Source: Ophthalmolycus amberensis (taxonomy: Eukaryota; Chordata; Actinopteri; Perciformes; Zoarcidae). Taken from it: DNA of 64,000 bases. This document shows, piece by piece, positions 54,398 through 64,000 of this stretch (position 1 is its first letter; each line of letters starts with the position of its first letter). Made by a program: the position numbers and the translations under genes. The DNA lies in NCBI GenBank assembly GCA_024529925.1, contig JAFEUB010001797.1, forward strand, positions 1,782,501 through 1,846,500, written 5' to 3'. The notes below the pieces were generated by a model. The model ran no database searches. It had not been told where the DNA came from and saw nothing but the letters and a program-made list of their open reading frames with translations.

Positions 54398-54525
54398 ACC
54401 ATAGACTGTATATTAGAAGTAGACGTAGTCATCGTGACGTCACCCATTGGTTTGTGGACTGCCGTTATAAAGCCTTGAGTAAAGCCATGTTGGAATACGG
54501 TCGTCGCCATTGTTGGTTTGTTTTA
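54398..54525. repeat. Teleost dispersed repeat (CATAGACTGTATAT...GACGTCACCCATTGG type)
   Basis: CCATAGACTGTATATTAGAA followed by GTAGACGTAGTCATCGTGAC, GTCACCCATTGGTTTGTGGA and AAAGCCTTGAGTAAAGCCAT is a frequent fish MITE-like sequence. This is a 5' fragment. Confidence 0.75.
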
Positions 54526-56410
54526 ACCAAGACAGCAATTGTTCCCAAGTCATTTTTGTACCTCACCAAACACAGCTGCCTCAGATCAAAAAAAAGCTTA
54601 TATATGTCATTCTAGAGGGCAGTTTGAAACGTAGTATTTTGTTGTGTACTTCGGAGTACTTGTTAGGGGAAAGCCCGTTGTGAAAGCAGCCTTATCGTGA
54701 CAGCTGGTGTCTTTTATGAACGCGCTCTGTTTGTGTAAAGCTCTTTTTCCGCTGCAAAGATGTCAGTGCCCTCTGTCTCATCTCATTCTGTGTATGTTAA
54801 ACGGAGCATGATTGTTTACCAGCCTCGTTCTGCAAGGCAGGAAAAAAGAAACGGTGCCCATCACATCAGAAAGAGACACTCGGCGGTAGGAAGGGAGAGG
54901 CTGTACTTTGATAACACGTCCTCGTGCTTGCCAGCGCGTGGTCAGACTGGAGTGTCGAGCACTCTTCTTGTTTTGTTTTTGTTCAGAAGGACCTCCCTCC
55001 TTTAGGGTCTCAGTAGTTCTGTCACGGGTGGCAAACTGCGTCTACCCTGGGAGCAGCCCGGGCCACTTTGTCAGCACCGGTCCTGGCTTTAAGCAGCAGC
55101 AGCCAAGCAGATGAATAATTAATGCCTGCATTCTGTACTTTGGTGAATTTTAAAGCCGTATTCTGCAGAGGCTCTAAATGGCAGAGGGAGAGCGCGTTAA
55201 TCATTCATGGGCTGCTTTTACCCGCTTTGCTTTAGGTCACAGTCCTGAAGGCAGCTAGGCAGAAGGAAAGTAGAGAAAGAGGAGTAGAAGAAGGAAGGGT
55301 GGCGTGACCGAATGGATCCGCTGGTTTTCCCGTATTTTTTGTGAGTTTCTGGCTGAAAGGACTCAAGCACATATGAGGAGATTTTTCCAAATTAATGTTA
55401 TAAGTAGAGTTGCTCTGATACCAGTATCTGAAACACTGCGAGTCTATGCACCAATCGGATATCCCGTTTTATCATTTCTATATTCTAGCTCCTGTGTGAT
55501 CGCTACTGCACGTGTGCAGTCTAGTACTACCAGCCTGTGCAGTTTATTTTTTCCCCTGATAATGCCACATTGTGAACAACAAATCCGTATTGAGCTAGTT
55601 AACGTCAGCTGTTAGCAGCCGGTGGGCAGCACGGTCCTGCTTGGCTAAATAACCGAGCTAACGGCTAACGTTAACTGACGTGCAATTGAGTTGCATTATG
55701 ATGCTTTCAAGCTCCATATAATATGATGCATATAATTGATAATACAGAGGTTATCTTAAAGTTGACTGTACTCTTCATTAGGATGTGAACTCATTTAAAA
55801 TACCAATCTATGACCATAGTTTCTGTGTGGAGCGCTTTACAAACAGCAAATCGTTAAACCACGATACTAAAATACCTTTCTGATGTTCCTGCACCATTTG
55901 TTGGCACAAGCGAAAGACAGGAAGCAGATCAATTATGCTGGGAGTGCCTTTTGGCTCAAATAGCAATATTTTAGAAGCAGCGCTATAGTCTTGGTGTAGA
56001 GATTGACGTTCTTCTTTTCTCGCCATGTGATGGTGAAGAATACACCCTTTCAAAATGGACCCAGGGGAGTCCCCTTCTTGATTTCATAAGCCCTCGGGCT
56101 ACATTAAGGAACACTTGAGGCAGCATCTGCGTACCATCACCACAAGAATGTCTTTAACATCCGGAGCACGGTGCCACGCCAAAACTGCAAATCAACATTT
56201 TGGTCACACCTCTTGGCAGCTAATTGAGCTCAAAGACACCTGATAGAGATCAAATAAATAACCTTCTGCAAATGAACTGTTTCCAGTGTTATTCTGGATT
56301 GATTGGATTCAACGTTTTTTGATGACTGTCCAGTTGTAATGTTTATTGTAATAAGAGCGGCCGTACAACTGCGACAGTTCAGTCAGGAGAGCAGGTCAAA
56401 CAAACATCTC
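54526..56410. other. 3' part of the intron, no gene seen
   Basis: Mixed DNA with a few GCTAACG-type words at 55655-55680. No exon or recognised long repeat before the branch-point and acceptor region. Confidence 0.5.
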
Positions 56411-56438
56411 ACTTCCTTTTCTGTTTTTCTCCTCTCAG

Positions 56439-57060
56439 GGAGCTGATGCCTAAGACTCTGGAGGGCCAGATCACCATGGAGAAAACCCCCAGCTACTTTG
56501 TGACCAGAGAGGCTCCAGCCAGGATCGCCGCCATGTCCCGGGACACCAAGCTGATCGTGGTAGTGAGGGACCCCGTCACCAGGGCCATCTCGGACTACAC
56601 GCAGACGCTGTCCAAGAAGCCCGACATTCCCTCCTTCGAGAGCCTCACCTTCAAAAACAGGACTACGGGGCTCATCGACACCTCGTGGAGCGCCATCCAG
56701 ATCGGCATCTACGCCAAGCACCTGGACAACTGGCTGCAGTACTTCCCCATGGAGCAGATCCTGTTTGTGAGCGGCGAGCGGCTGATCAGCGACCCGGCCG
56801 GAGAGCTGGGCCGCGTGCAGGACTTCCTGGGGCTCAAGAGGATCATCACGGACAAACACTTTTACTTCAACCAGACCAAGGGTTTCCCGTGCCTGAAGAA
56901 GGCCGAGGGCAGCAGCAAGCCCCACTGCCTGGGCAAAACCAAAGGGCGGACCCACCCCAACATTGACCCCGAGGTGGTGCAGAGGCTACGGGACTTCTAC
57001 AGGCCCTTCAACATGAAGTTCTACCAGATGACAGAGCGCTTTTTTGGCTGGGATGACTGA
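56439..57060 (+). CDS. hs3st3a1: Heparan sulfate glucosamine 3-O-sulfotransferase 3 (HS3ST3A1-like), coding exon 2 (residues 186-392 and stop)
   Basis: Exon 2 completes the split arginine codon (AG|G) and reads R-E-L-M-P-K-T-L directly after exon 1, as in HS3ST3 proteins. It carries the substrate lysine in MEKTPSYF (K201) and the 3'-phosphate-binding block [13 protein letters not shown] (R229, S237, Q241). [18 protein letters not shown] (265-282) is typical of subfamily 3 rather than HS3ST2/4. A cysteine pair, C337 and C349, should form the conserved disulfide before GKTKGRTHP (K352, K354, R356), the second PAPS/substrate loop. N-glycosylation sequons are N259 (NRT) and N330 (NQT). The protein ends FFGWDD at a TGA at 57058-57060. 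Total length is 392 residues, against 406 (3A1) and 390 (3B1) in human. The acceptor TTTTTCTCCTCTCAG|G is strong. No frameshift or missing catalytic residue is visible, so the gene looks functional. The antisense open frame over this exon is a shadow of its GC-rich codon use. Confidence 0.96.
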
Positions 57061-57119
57061 ATGTGTTTTTCACTGAGGACTGTCAGAAATGCTGTAGCGG
57101 AGTATGAGGAGCACTCTAC

Positions 57120-57139
57120 GGGGGGGGGGGGGGGGGGGG
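57120..57139. repeat. 20-base G homopolymer in the 3' UTR
   Basis: Uninterrupted G run starting 60 nt after the hs3st3 stop codon, on the coding strand. Confidence 0.9.
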
Positions 57140-58619
57140 CATCAAGAAAAGTCATAATCTTACGAGAAACGTAAAAAGGAATTAAATTGTAAAATCTATG
57201 AAAAATAAGTAGAATATTTTGTGAATAGCACAATACTTACTTTGTACAAATCGTGTTTTGGCAAGCAAAAGTATTTATATTATTTATGGAGTCAGGTAAT
57301 GCTAAGACATGCTAATCTATCCAAGCCAATGTAGTTATTTCATTTGAGTTGTTCTTGAAATCACAATTGACTTACTTATAATATTACGATGATTTCTCAT
57401 AAATATCTTACCTCATACTTGTTATATGACTTTGTTAGACTTTATTCTAGTCAAATATAAGATTAAAATTTAAGTATTTAATAGTTTGTTTTAAATTTAC
57501 AAAATAGTTCACATGATATATAAATATATATCCGAGAATATAACAACCAAAATGCTACAGTAAGCATTCTTAAAATAACTTAAATTATTTTTGCTAAAAT
57601 ATCTGACATTTTCTCAAAATATGGGACTTTATTCTTGAAATATTCTGACTTTAGTCCCCAAACAGTGTTCCCAGTACTCCGTCCTCAGCAGCAACTCGAA
57701 GCAATATGTTGCTCCCAGATATGCAATAACTCACTGTTACATTTACATCGTCAGAGCTGCCTCTAATCGGCAATCATGGAGATATCGTCTTCTAAAAACA
57801 TATTGAGTTGTTGAAGGAGTTGCGTCATATCTCCCTGCACTATCTGAAGTATCGGAGTCCTCGGCTGTGACACATATTGTATGCAGTGCTTCTTTAAGAA
57901 GATGGCTGAAATCACATTGTGTCCGGGGGCTTTTGATGGAAGCAGTGTTTTAATGCCATATTTTAAACATACATAGCTGCTTTCAAAATTGAACATTTTT
58001 CTAGCAAAACGAAAAAAAAAGAATATGAATATATATGTATTTTTGAAATGTATTTATTCGAGTACACAAGCAGTATGTATGTATGTTGAATAACTCCTCA
58101 GAGATTATTTGCTCTCATTATTATTATTCCCATGCCTTTCGAGTTTTGTTTGTTGTTTTATTCTAAAAACACGTTATCCTCATTTTACTTTCAGGTGGTC
58201 CGTTCTAGTATCTATTGGCTCGACAGCGTGGGAACGTCTCCTCGTAGCTTTCAGTGCCAGAGCTGTGAGTTTGTTATTTCGAGGGTCGCTCGTCCGCCCT
58301 TCAGTTAATGAAGTTACAGGCAAAGACGGCACTCGCTGTTATTCAAGCAACGGCGACTCCTTCCCCAACTGTGACTCAAATTTCCTCAACATGCCTCCCT
58401 GTGAATTGAATACACTTGATGTCACTGGCCTCGCTCGCCTCCAGGCGATGTGTGCGTGGAAGTGTTTTTAAACCCGGGGAGCACGAGAACAATGGCCGAG
58501 TTGTGTTCCTAATTTCTGTCTACTTGTATTGTGAGTCACTTTCTGAAAGCAGATGTGCCTCAAAGGACTCAAAACCATGTTGTGTTTTGGTGTGAGCATC
58601 AGAGAGACTTTTGTTTGGA

Positions 58620-58634
58620 GGGGGGGGGGGGGGG
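58620..58634. repeat. 15-base G homopolymer
   Basis: Uninterrupted G run shortly before the candidate polyadenylation signal. Confidence 0.9.
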
Positions 58635-58708
58635 TTATATTACCAATCTAATTGTGCTGTTCTGACTGTTGTTTTCTTAAGATGTTGGGATTTTTAAGGC
58701 ACTCCTTG

Positions 58709-58719
58709 AATAAAATAAA
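58709..58719 (+). terminator. Candidate polyadenylation signal (overlapping AATAAA pair)
   Basis: Two overlapping AATAAA hexamers (58709-58714 and 58714-58719) are the first canonical signal after the hs3st3 stop codon. T- and GT-rich sequence follows at about 58730-58780 and could serve as the downstream element. Placement by motif only. Confidence 0.35.
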
Positions 58720-58740
58720 AATGCTATATATAAATATTGT

Positions 58741-61700
58741 ATTTATACTGGCCTTTAAATGTATATTTGTCCAATTTGTCATGGAAATGATTCCATCTCA
58801 GAGATGCATGCATACTAGCAGGATAGGATACCATATCCACGACGTAGGGGAGTCATTACAGCAAGCTCAGCTTCCTGCTGAATCATACGAGCGTTTTCCT
58901 ATCTCTCCGGTTACACCTTCACATATTGTCTCTGCTTATCTCGGTCCAGCCTCCGGGGCAGAGCGTCAAAGAAACGATGCTTCCAATCTGGGAGACTTAG
59001 TACAGGTTTCCTGGCAGCTTGTTTTGGGGGACATTGTCAAGAAAGTTGGAGTGGCACTCTCTTGGCTTGGAAAGGCTCTCATTCCTTCCAGCTAACACGT
59101 AGAGTTTAACGTAGCAGAAGATCATTTATGCACAGCGTACAACATAAACACATTACATATTCAGACATTGTACTACTTAAGCTGGGGATACAACGTTATT
59201 AATCTTGTATGTTTTGTTAACTCACATTACACAGTGTGAGGTAACATCACGGGTGGCCAAACTTTATTGATTCGGGGCCACAGACAGAAAAATATCAGAG
59301 TCACGGGTCAAGTTTTCAACTACACTGCAAGAAAATCACATCAGCCCATCAGCCATAGAAAACAAATTTATTACAAAAAGTAATAGTTTAACTTGGTGCA
59401 TGGCAAGTTTAAACAGGCAGAAGCTGCTACATATTGGTTTCTGTTCATGGCCTAGGGGCCGTGTTGGAAGATTACAATGACGATGTGAATGTAAGATGTA
59501 AATCTGTAACAAACAGAACAGGCAGAAATGGTAAAATATTGGTTTCTGTGCTAAGAGGTTAAGACAGAGATAATCCCACCTGATTGAGGCCGCAGCTAGT
59601 GCTTAGTATGTGCATACAGTGCATATCTTTCATCAAAATGTTGACGAAAAAGAAAAAGACAGAACGGCTTTCATTTATATGGGAAGAAACAAATAATATG
59701 GACAGGATAAAGATAAAGATAATATATAAAATACTACTACAGCCATATTAAAACAAGCCCAAAACAAAGTTTGTTATACTTATTTTTGGACACCATTTGG
59801 AAAGTTGGATCATCGATCTGCACAAACAAGACGATCAACCAAAATTTGTAATTTGCCAGAAATTCGCCCGATCGTCCCAACAGCCCGATCGTCGATTGTT
59901 CAGGTTAATGAATGTCCCACAGCAACCAATCTGCAAGAAATGCCTCGTAATGTAAAATACTTCAGGGGCGCCTACTTCAAGGTTAAAACCATGCTTAATC
60001 TGGCACGCTTTAAAGAAGATTTTGCCATTAACAGATTAAAGAAACAACCTTTTTGAATGGTAGAAACACATCTATGGAACTGAAGTGGTTGAAGTGCAAC
60101 TACATACGCAGGCTGTGTATATTTTGAGTGTTGATTAATCCGCCTAGGCCTGACTGGTTCTCCCGAGCAATAAGCACGCACACCTCTTGCACATCACCTC
60201 CACCTCCTCCTGAGGATGGTCCAAACTGACAGCTTGAAACAGCAAACACCTCCGTGACTGTGCAGAATAACTGTAGTCTTAATGTAATGGTGTGTATATA
60301 CAGTGAATCAATGACAGCTGGTGCCTGGAGGGACCAGCTGTCATTTTCTCCCCCGTCTCCATCTTTTCTTTCCTCCTCCCGCTGCACCTGTTTGTTTTTC
60401 TTCTTTGCTGAAGGAATCTCTCGGGCCTCCTCCCTCCTCTGCTGACGGATTTGAGAAATTGCACCGACAGGCACTCGGCAGAAGAACCACGGCGAGAGGA
60501 GGCAACCTGTTGAAAAGTCGACACATTTCTGAAGCGTATTCACGCTGATCGTCGAGAAGGTTTCGTGGCTTTGAGTCGTGGCAGCAGAAAGGGAACCGGA
60601 GGCCGATGTCCATTTGTCGACTTGTTCAATTTGCTTGTTTATTCTTCCTGAGTGGGTCAGCGGGGGGGGGGGCTCTTCAGAGACGGCTCCACACTTTAAT
60701 AAACACAGACAGTTTTCATCCTCCCGCTCAATCCCCTGAAGGTTTCCAAGTATGAAAGAGAAAGTGGAATGGCAACATCTGCTCCGGGACGGCACACAGA
60801 TCAACCCTGTCAGAGAGCATTCGGCTCAATACCAGTGTTAGGGACCTGGGGTAGGGGGGGAGATTTGAAGTCTGTCTATTGAAAAACAGCTGACCGCATG
60901 TAGTGGGTTTTTTGAGGTTGGGGGGAGAGCTGCTGCAGAAAGACAGGAATTTCTGGTAGCCTCGAAAATCTCTTTGATCCGCATTTTTCTTTCTTCTTAT
61001 ATTCCCCCCTGTAATGCTTCTTTGGCTTATTCCATCAATACGGCACCATTCTCCCTCACAAACACACACGTGTATAGACGCCAGAGCACCTGTGTGGAGT
61101 CACCTGTGCACAATTAGCTTGCACCCCCAGACACCCCCCCCCCCCTCTCTCTTTAAACTCTAAGTAAGCCACCAAAACCTCCACTCATCCAGACCCCCTT
61201 CTCCATACACGCAACTCTGGGCCTGGAGCGTGGCAAGAGATGGATGGGCTGTGCAATAACAACCCCGCCAGCACTTTATAAAAACAAGGTTCTGAGCATG
61301 TGTGTGTGTGTGTACTTGCATGTGATGTGCCATGAGCATCATGTAGGCCGTGTAAAATGATGGAGTGAGGAGATCAGAGAAGTTGCTCTGAAGGAGGAGA
61401 AGAAGGCAGCGTGGAGAGCGTTCGTGCACACCCGGAGTCGTCGGTGCGTCTTTCCTTAAGTGCACACACTTATGTAGACACACGCAGACGCGGCTTCACA
61501 CTGTGTCACATGTAACCGCTCGCACACACGAACCCGGTCGCCACCCACTTGTGCCCCCTCGGAGGGACATGGAGGGGGGATCAGACCTCTGTTTTCTCTG
61601 GATCCCAGAAGAGAAGCCTTTAATCCACAGCCAAGTCTGAGCAAATATCTCCGGCAGGCACGCTCCACACACATCCCTGATCAAAACAGCCAAAGGGGGG

Positions 61701-64000
61701 GGGGGGGGGGAGTCGCACTTTCAATTTCAAGTTTTCTTTTTCTGTCGAGGACTCTGTATCCTCAAGAGACATCAAAGCAGAATTGTGCGTGTTAACCGGT
61801 GGCCAGATGTAACCAAGAAACCTGTGTTTCATTCTGCATGCCAGTAAACATACATGCGTTTACATTAAAACATAAAGTATCGCATGCATCGACTGGGTTA
61901 CAGAAAGACTTTCTTGTCTTCTGCGGCAGAGTTTTGTTTCGTCTCAGTGTTTTGTTTTTGAACCACACTGCAGATTTCCCTCACTGTGACAGGACGGACA
62001 GATTGCGGCCTGCAGAGAAACGGTCGGTTTTCAGTTTTAAAGTCGTTCTCGTGAAAGTGACCAATCGTTTGTTCGGAATGAAAAGCCATTTCACCAACCC
62101 GTTGCATGCTAGCAGTAATACAGCGGAGAGACTGCTCTTTGAACTGTCACTTCTGTGCACGGCGTACAGCAGACAACGTAGAGAATTTGCAATTAAGATT
62201 GTCTGGGAGCGGGGACTCTTTTCCAGACATGTGTGTTTTGACTTGGAGGTTTTCACGCATCCGTCCTGAAGAGAACCTTCTTCAAAAGAGCTGGCTGCTT
62301 TTCAAAAGGGCGATAATTGATCCTGACACATGACTAAATATGTGTTCATGTTAAGCTCAAATTTTCCTTCTCCTGGATGGAAAGCAGGGTGACAGAACTC
62401 TAAACAAGACGGCCAGATCGTCTGAGGGGGCAGAGCCCCGAACGTCCTCGGGGGAGGAGACGTTTGGCCTGTTAGTGGAGGGCTGTCAGCCCCGCGACTC
62501 AGCGCTGGAACCTTTTAGGCAAACAATCACGCATGGATGCTAGTATCTCGGTTATATCGGGTCTAGGAGAGTCGTCTTGATGTGTTTGTGCATGCACGCA
62601 GTCCTCATTCTGGTTTTCAGAAACCCAAATATATCATGGGGTCCATCTAAATAAACTAGAACACTGTGGTCGAGTTAGCTGATGTGTTGACTGAACACTA
62701 AAGTTATTACAAGGAACTTTTAACAGGTTATGAAACGGCCTTAATACTGATGCTACATTAGCATTACAATACAAAGGAGGGGCATAACCCGCAGACATCA
62801 AGGGACAGAGTTGGGTAAAGAGTTCTGCTTGTTTTAGGGGGAAATTAGCCTGTGTGGCCTGAAACAAACAGCTTTAAATAAATCATCACACACTTATTCC
62901 CATTCACTGCACACAGTCTCTGTTTGCCTAATGAACAAATGAGAACTCACCCCTGTTTACCTCCCACTCATTACAGACATTTGCCCATGATGCTCAGAGG
63001 TCCTCACACACACACACAGGCTGCATTATTGCTGAAAAACTCAGCAACCTCTTTACACTTTGGCTCACTTTAAGCACCTTCCCTCTCCTTCAGAAACACC
63101 GGCTGACACTCGGACTCAAAGATATAAACACATACACAAACACAAGTGATTTGAGTTGAATCATCTGTCAACCAACATTCATGTGTTTTTTTCTCCTGTG
63201 GTACTATTCGCACAGAAACAACACACGAATCCAAACACACACACAGAGAGAGAGAACACTGAGGCAGAAAAGCAGCTTGTTAATAATGGACGCTGTCAGA
63301 GTGCCACAGCGCTGAGCGAGGGGACAGCATGCAAACACCACAGAAGAAAAAGTCAAGACTCCGACGAGTAATTATTTATCACCCAAGGCTGTGGATGCAA
63401 AGTGTGACTGGAGGGAGCCAGCGTGATGAAGTCGCCTCGAGGAGTGCATTCATGAGGTGCTACAGACAGATTCAATATTACCTCTCAGAATGTGTATTTT
63501 GGGTGGAGAAGACGTTGGGAAATCTCAGCTGGTTGGTCTTCACTGAAGAGAATTTAGGCGAATTTCTCCCGTTTGGTCGACTGCATTTGATTTAGTCTGT
63601 TGCTTTTCAACCTGCTTTGGGAGTGTGGTTGTTAATACTAAGCACCCTGTGACATGTAACACTGTGTGTGTTTACCCGCCGTCACTCCCCATTCTGTCAC
63701 TCCACCCAACTTGGGGGGTTTCTCCACTCCCACGCTTTGGTTAATGTTTGTCTCGCTCTGACAAACGAGGCCGCCGTAGGGGTCATTGTGTGAAGTATGC
63801 GCTAGCTCCGGCTGCTACAAACAGAGGCCCTTGCACTCTTGAATATGACAGGTATGGCAGTTTGTTTCTTCTTTTTTTTCCAAAGGAGTGTGTTTCCACA
63901 GAGTCTTGAGTGTAATCAGGTGATGGATTTGTTCCTGGGGATGCCACAGTAATCAGCGAGGGTGTCTGGAGGATCATTTACACGTGCTGTCAAGTGTTTC
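58741..64000. other. Downstream intergenic DNA, no gene seen
   Basis: No supported gene. Contents include a weak repeat-like stretch from about 59250 (GGTGGCCAAACTTTATTGA), a short duplication at 59413-59443 and 59518-59548, G runs at 60662-60672 and 61695-61710, and a 12-C run at 61134-61145. A 234-codon minus-strand frame at 60100-60804, the longest in the window, has no recognisable domain. Confidence 0.45.
61695..61710. repeat. 16-base G homopolymer
   Basis: Uninterrupted G run. Confidence 0.9.

Larger units (their letters stand above)
57061..58740 (+). other. Probable hs3st3 3' untranslated region
   Basis: AT-rich DNA follows the TGA with no credible ORF. It contains a 20-G run at 57120-57139, two ATTTA pentamers near 57273-57290, and weak ATTAAA signals at 57181-57186 and 57462-57467. 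The first good AATAAA pair is at 58709-58719, which would give a UTR of about 1.65 kb. The end is inferred from the signal only, and usage of the earlier ATTAAA sites cannot be excluded. Confidence 0.45.

Noticed and set aside
56383..56955. 190-codon minus-strand frame over exon 2
   Set aside because: Exactly antisense to the well-supported sulfotransferase exon; its openness follows from the GC-rich third positions of the sense codons.

Overview
This window is eukaryotic, almost certainly a teleost (ray-finned, probably percomorph) fish chromosome segment. The one clear gene has vertebrate exon/intron structure. The rest is AT-leaning non-coding DNA with many (CA)n/(GT)n microsatellites, long G homopolymers and several dispersed repeats that I recognise as typical of bony-fish genomes (TTAA-flanked and hAT-type MITEs, a LINE tail ending in TTATC repeats, and the repeat containing GGCAAGGCAAGTTTATTTG). 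I see no prokaryotic features: no operons, no CRISPR array, no phage and no rRNA operon.

The only gene I can support is a two-exon heparan sulfate glucosamine 3-O-sulfotransferase of the HS3ST3 subfamily on the + strand. Coding exon 1 is 27644..28200. It carries a short cytoplasmic tail, a type II membrane anchor, the stem, the 5'-phosphosulfate-binding loop and the catalytic glutamate. A phase-2 GT-AG intron of 28,238 bp (28201..56438) follows. Coding exon 2 is 56439..57060 and holds the rest of the sulfotransferase domain through the stop. The spliced frame is 1179 nt, giving 392 residues, with no internal stop or frameshift. The N-terminus resembles HS3ST3A1 (an IFRK...MLCSLLTSL tail/anchor). 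The catalytic half is close to both HS3ST3A1 and HS3ST3B1.

Layout. 1..27551 is upstream intergenic DNA with microsatellites, transposon fossils and candidate non-coding regulatory elements. 27552..27643 is the leader, with several upstream ATGs, two of which open frames that overlap the main start. A CpG-dense stretch coincides with coding exon 1. The intron holds further repeats and candidate enhancers. 57061 to about 58740 is the probable 3' UTR, with a 20-G run and a candidate AATAAA at 58709. 58740..64000 is downstream intergenic DNA. No second protein-coding gene is convincing, so the locus looks like a sparse, regulation-rich neighbourhood around one Golgi enzyme gene.

I found no novel multi-gene system. 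The most useful second looks are the upstream ORFs of hs3st3, a 532-bp hAT MITE with a visible target-site duplication, a TTAA-bounded MITE family with two copies, a three-layer nested repeat in the intron, an unassigned 100-bp duplicated module near 14.2-14.5 kb, and an apparent excess of POU octamer words. Repeat family names come from memory of teleost repeats and were not checked against a library.
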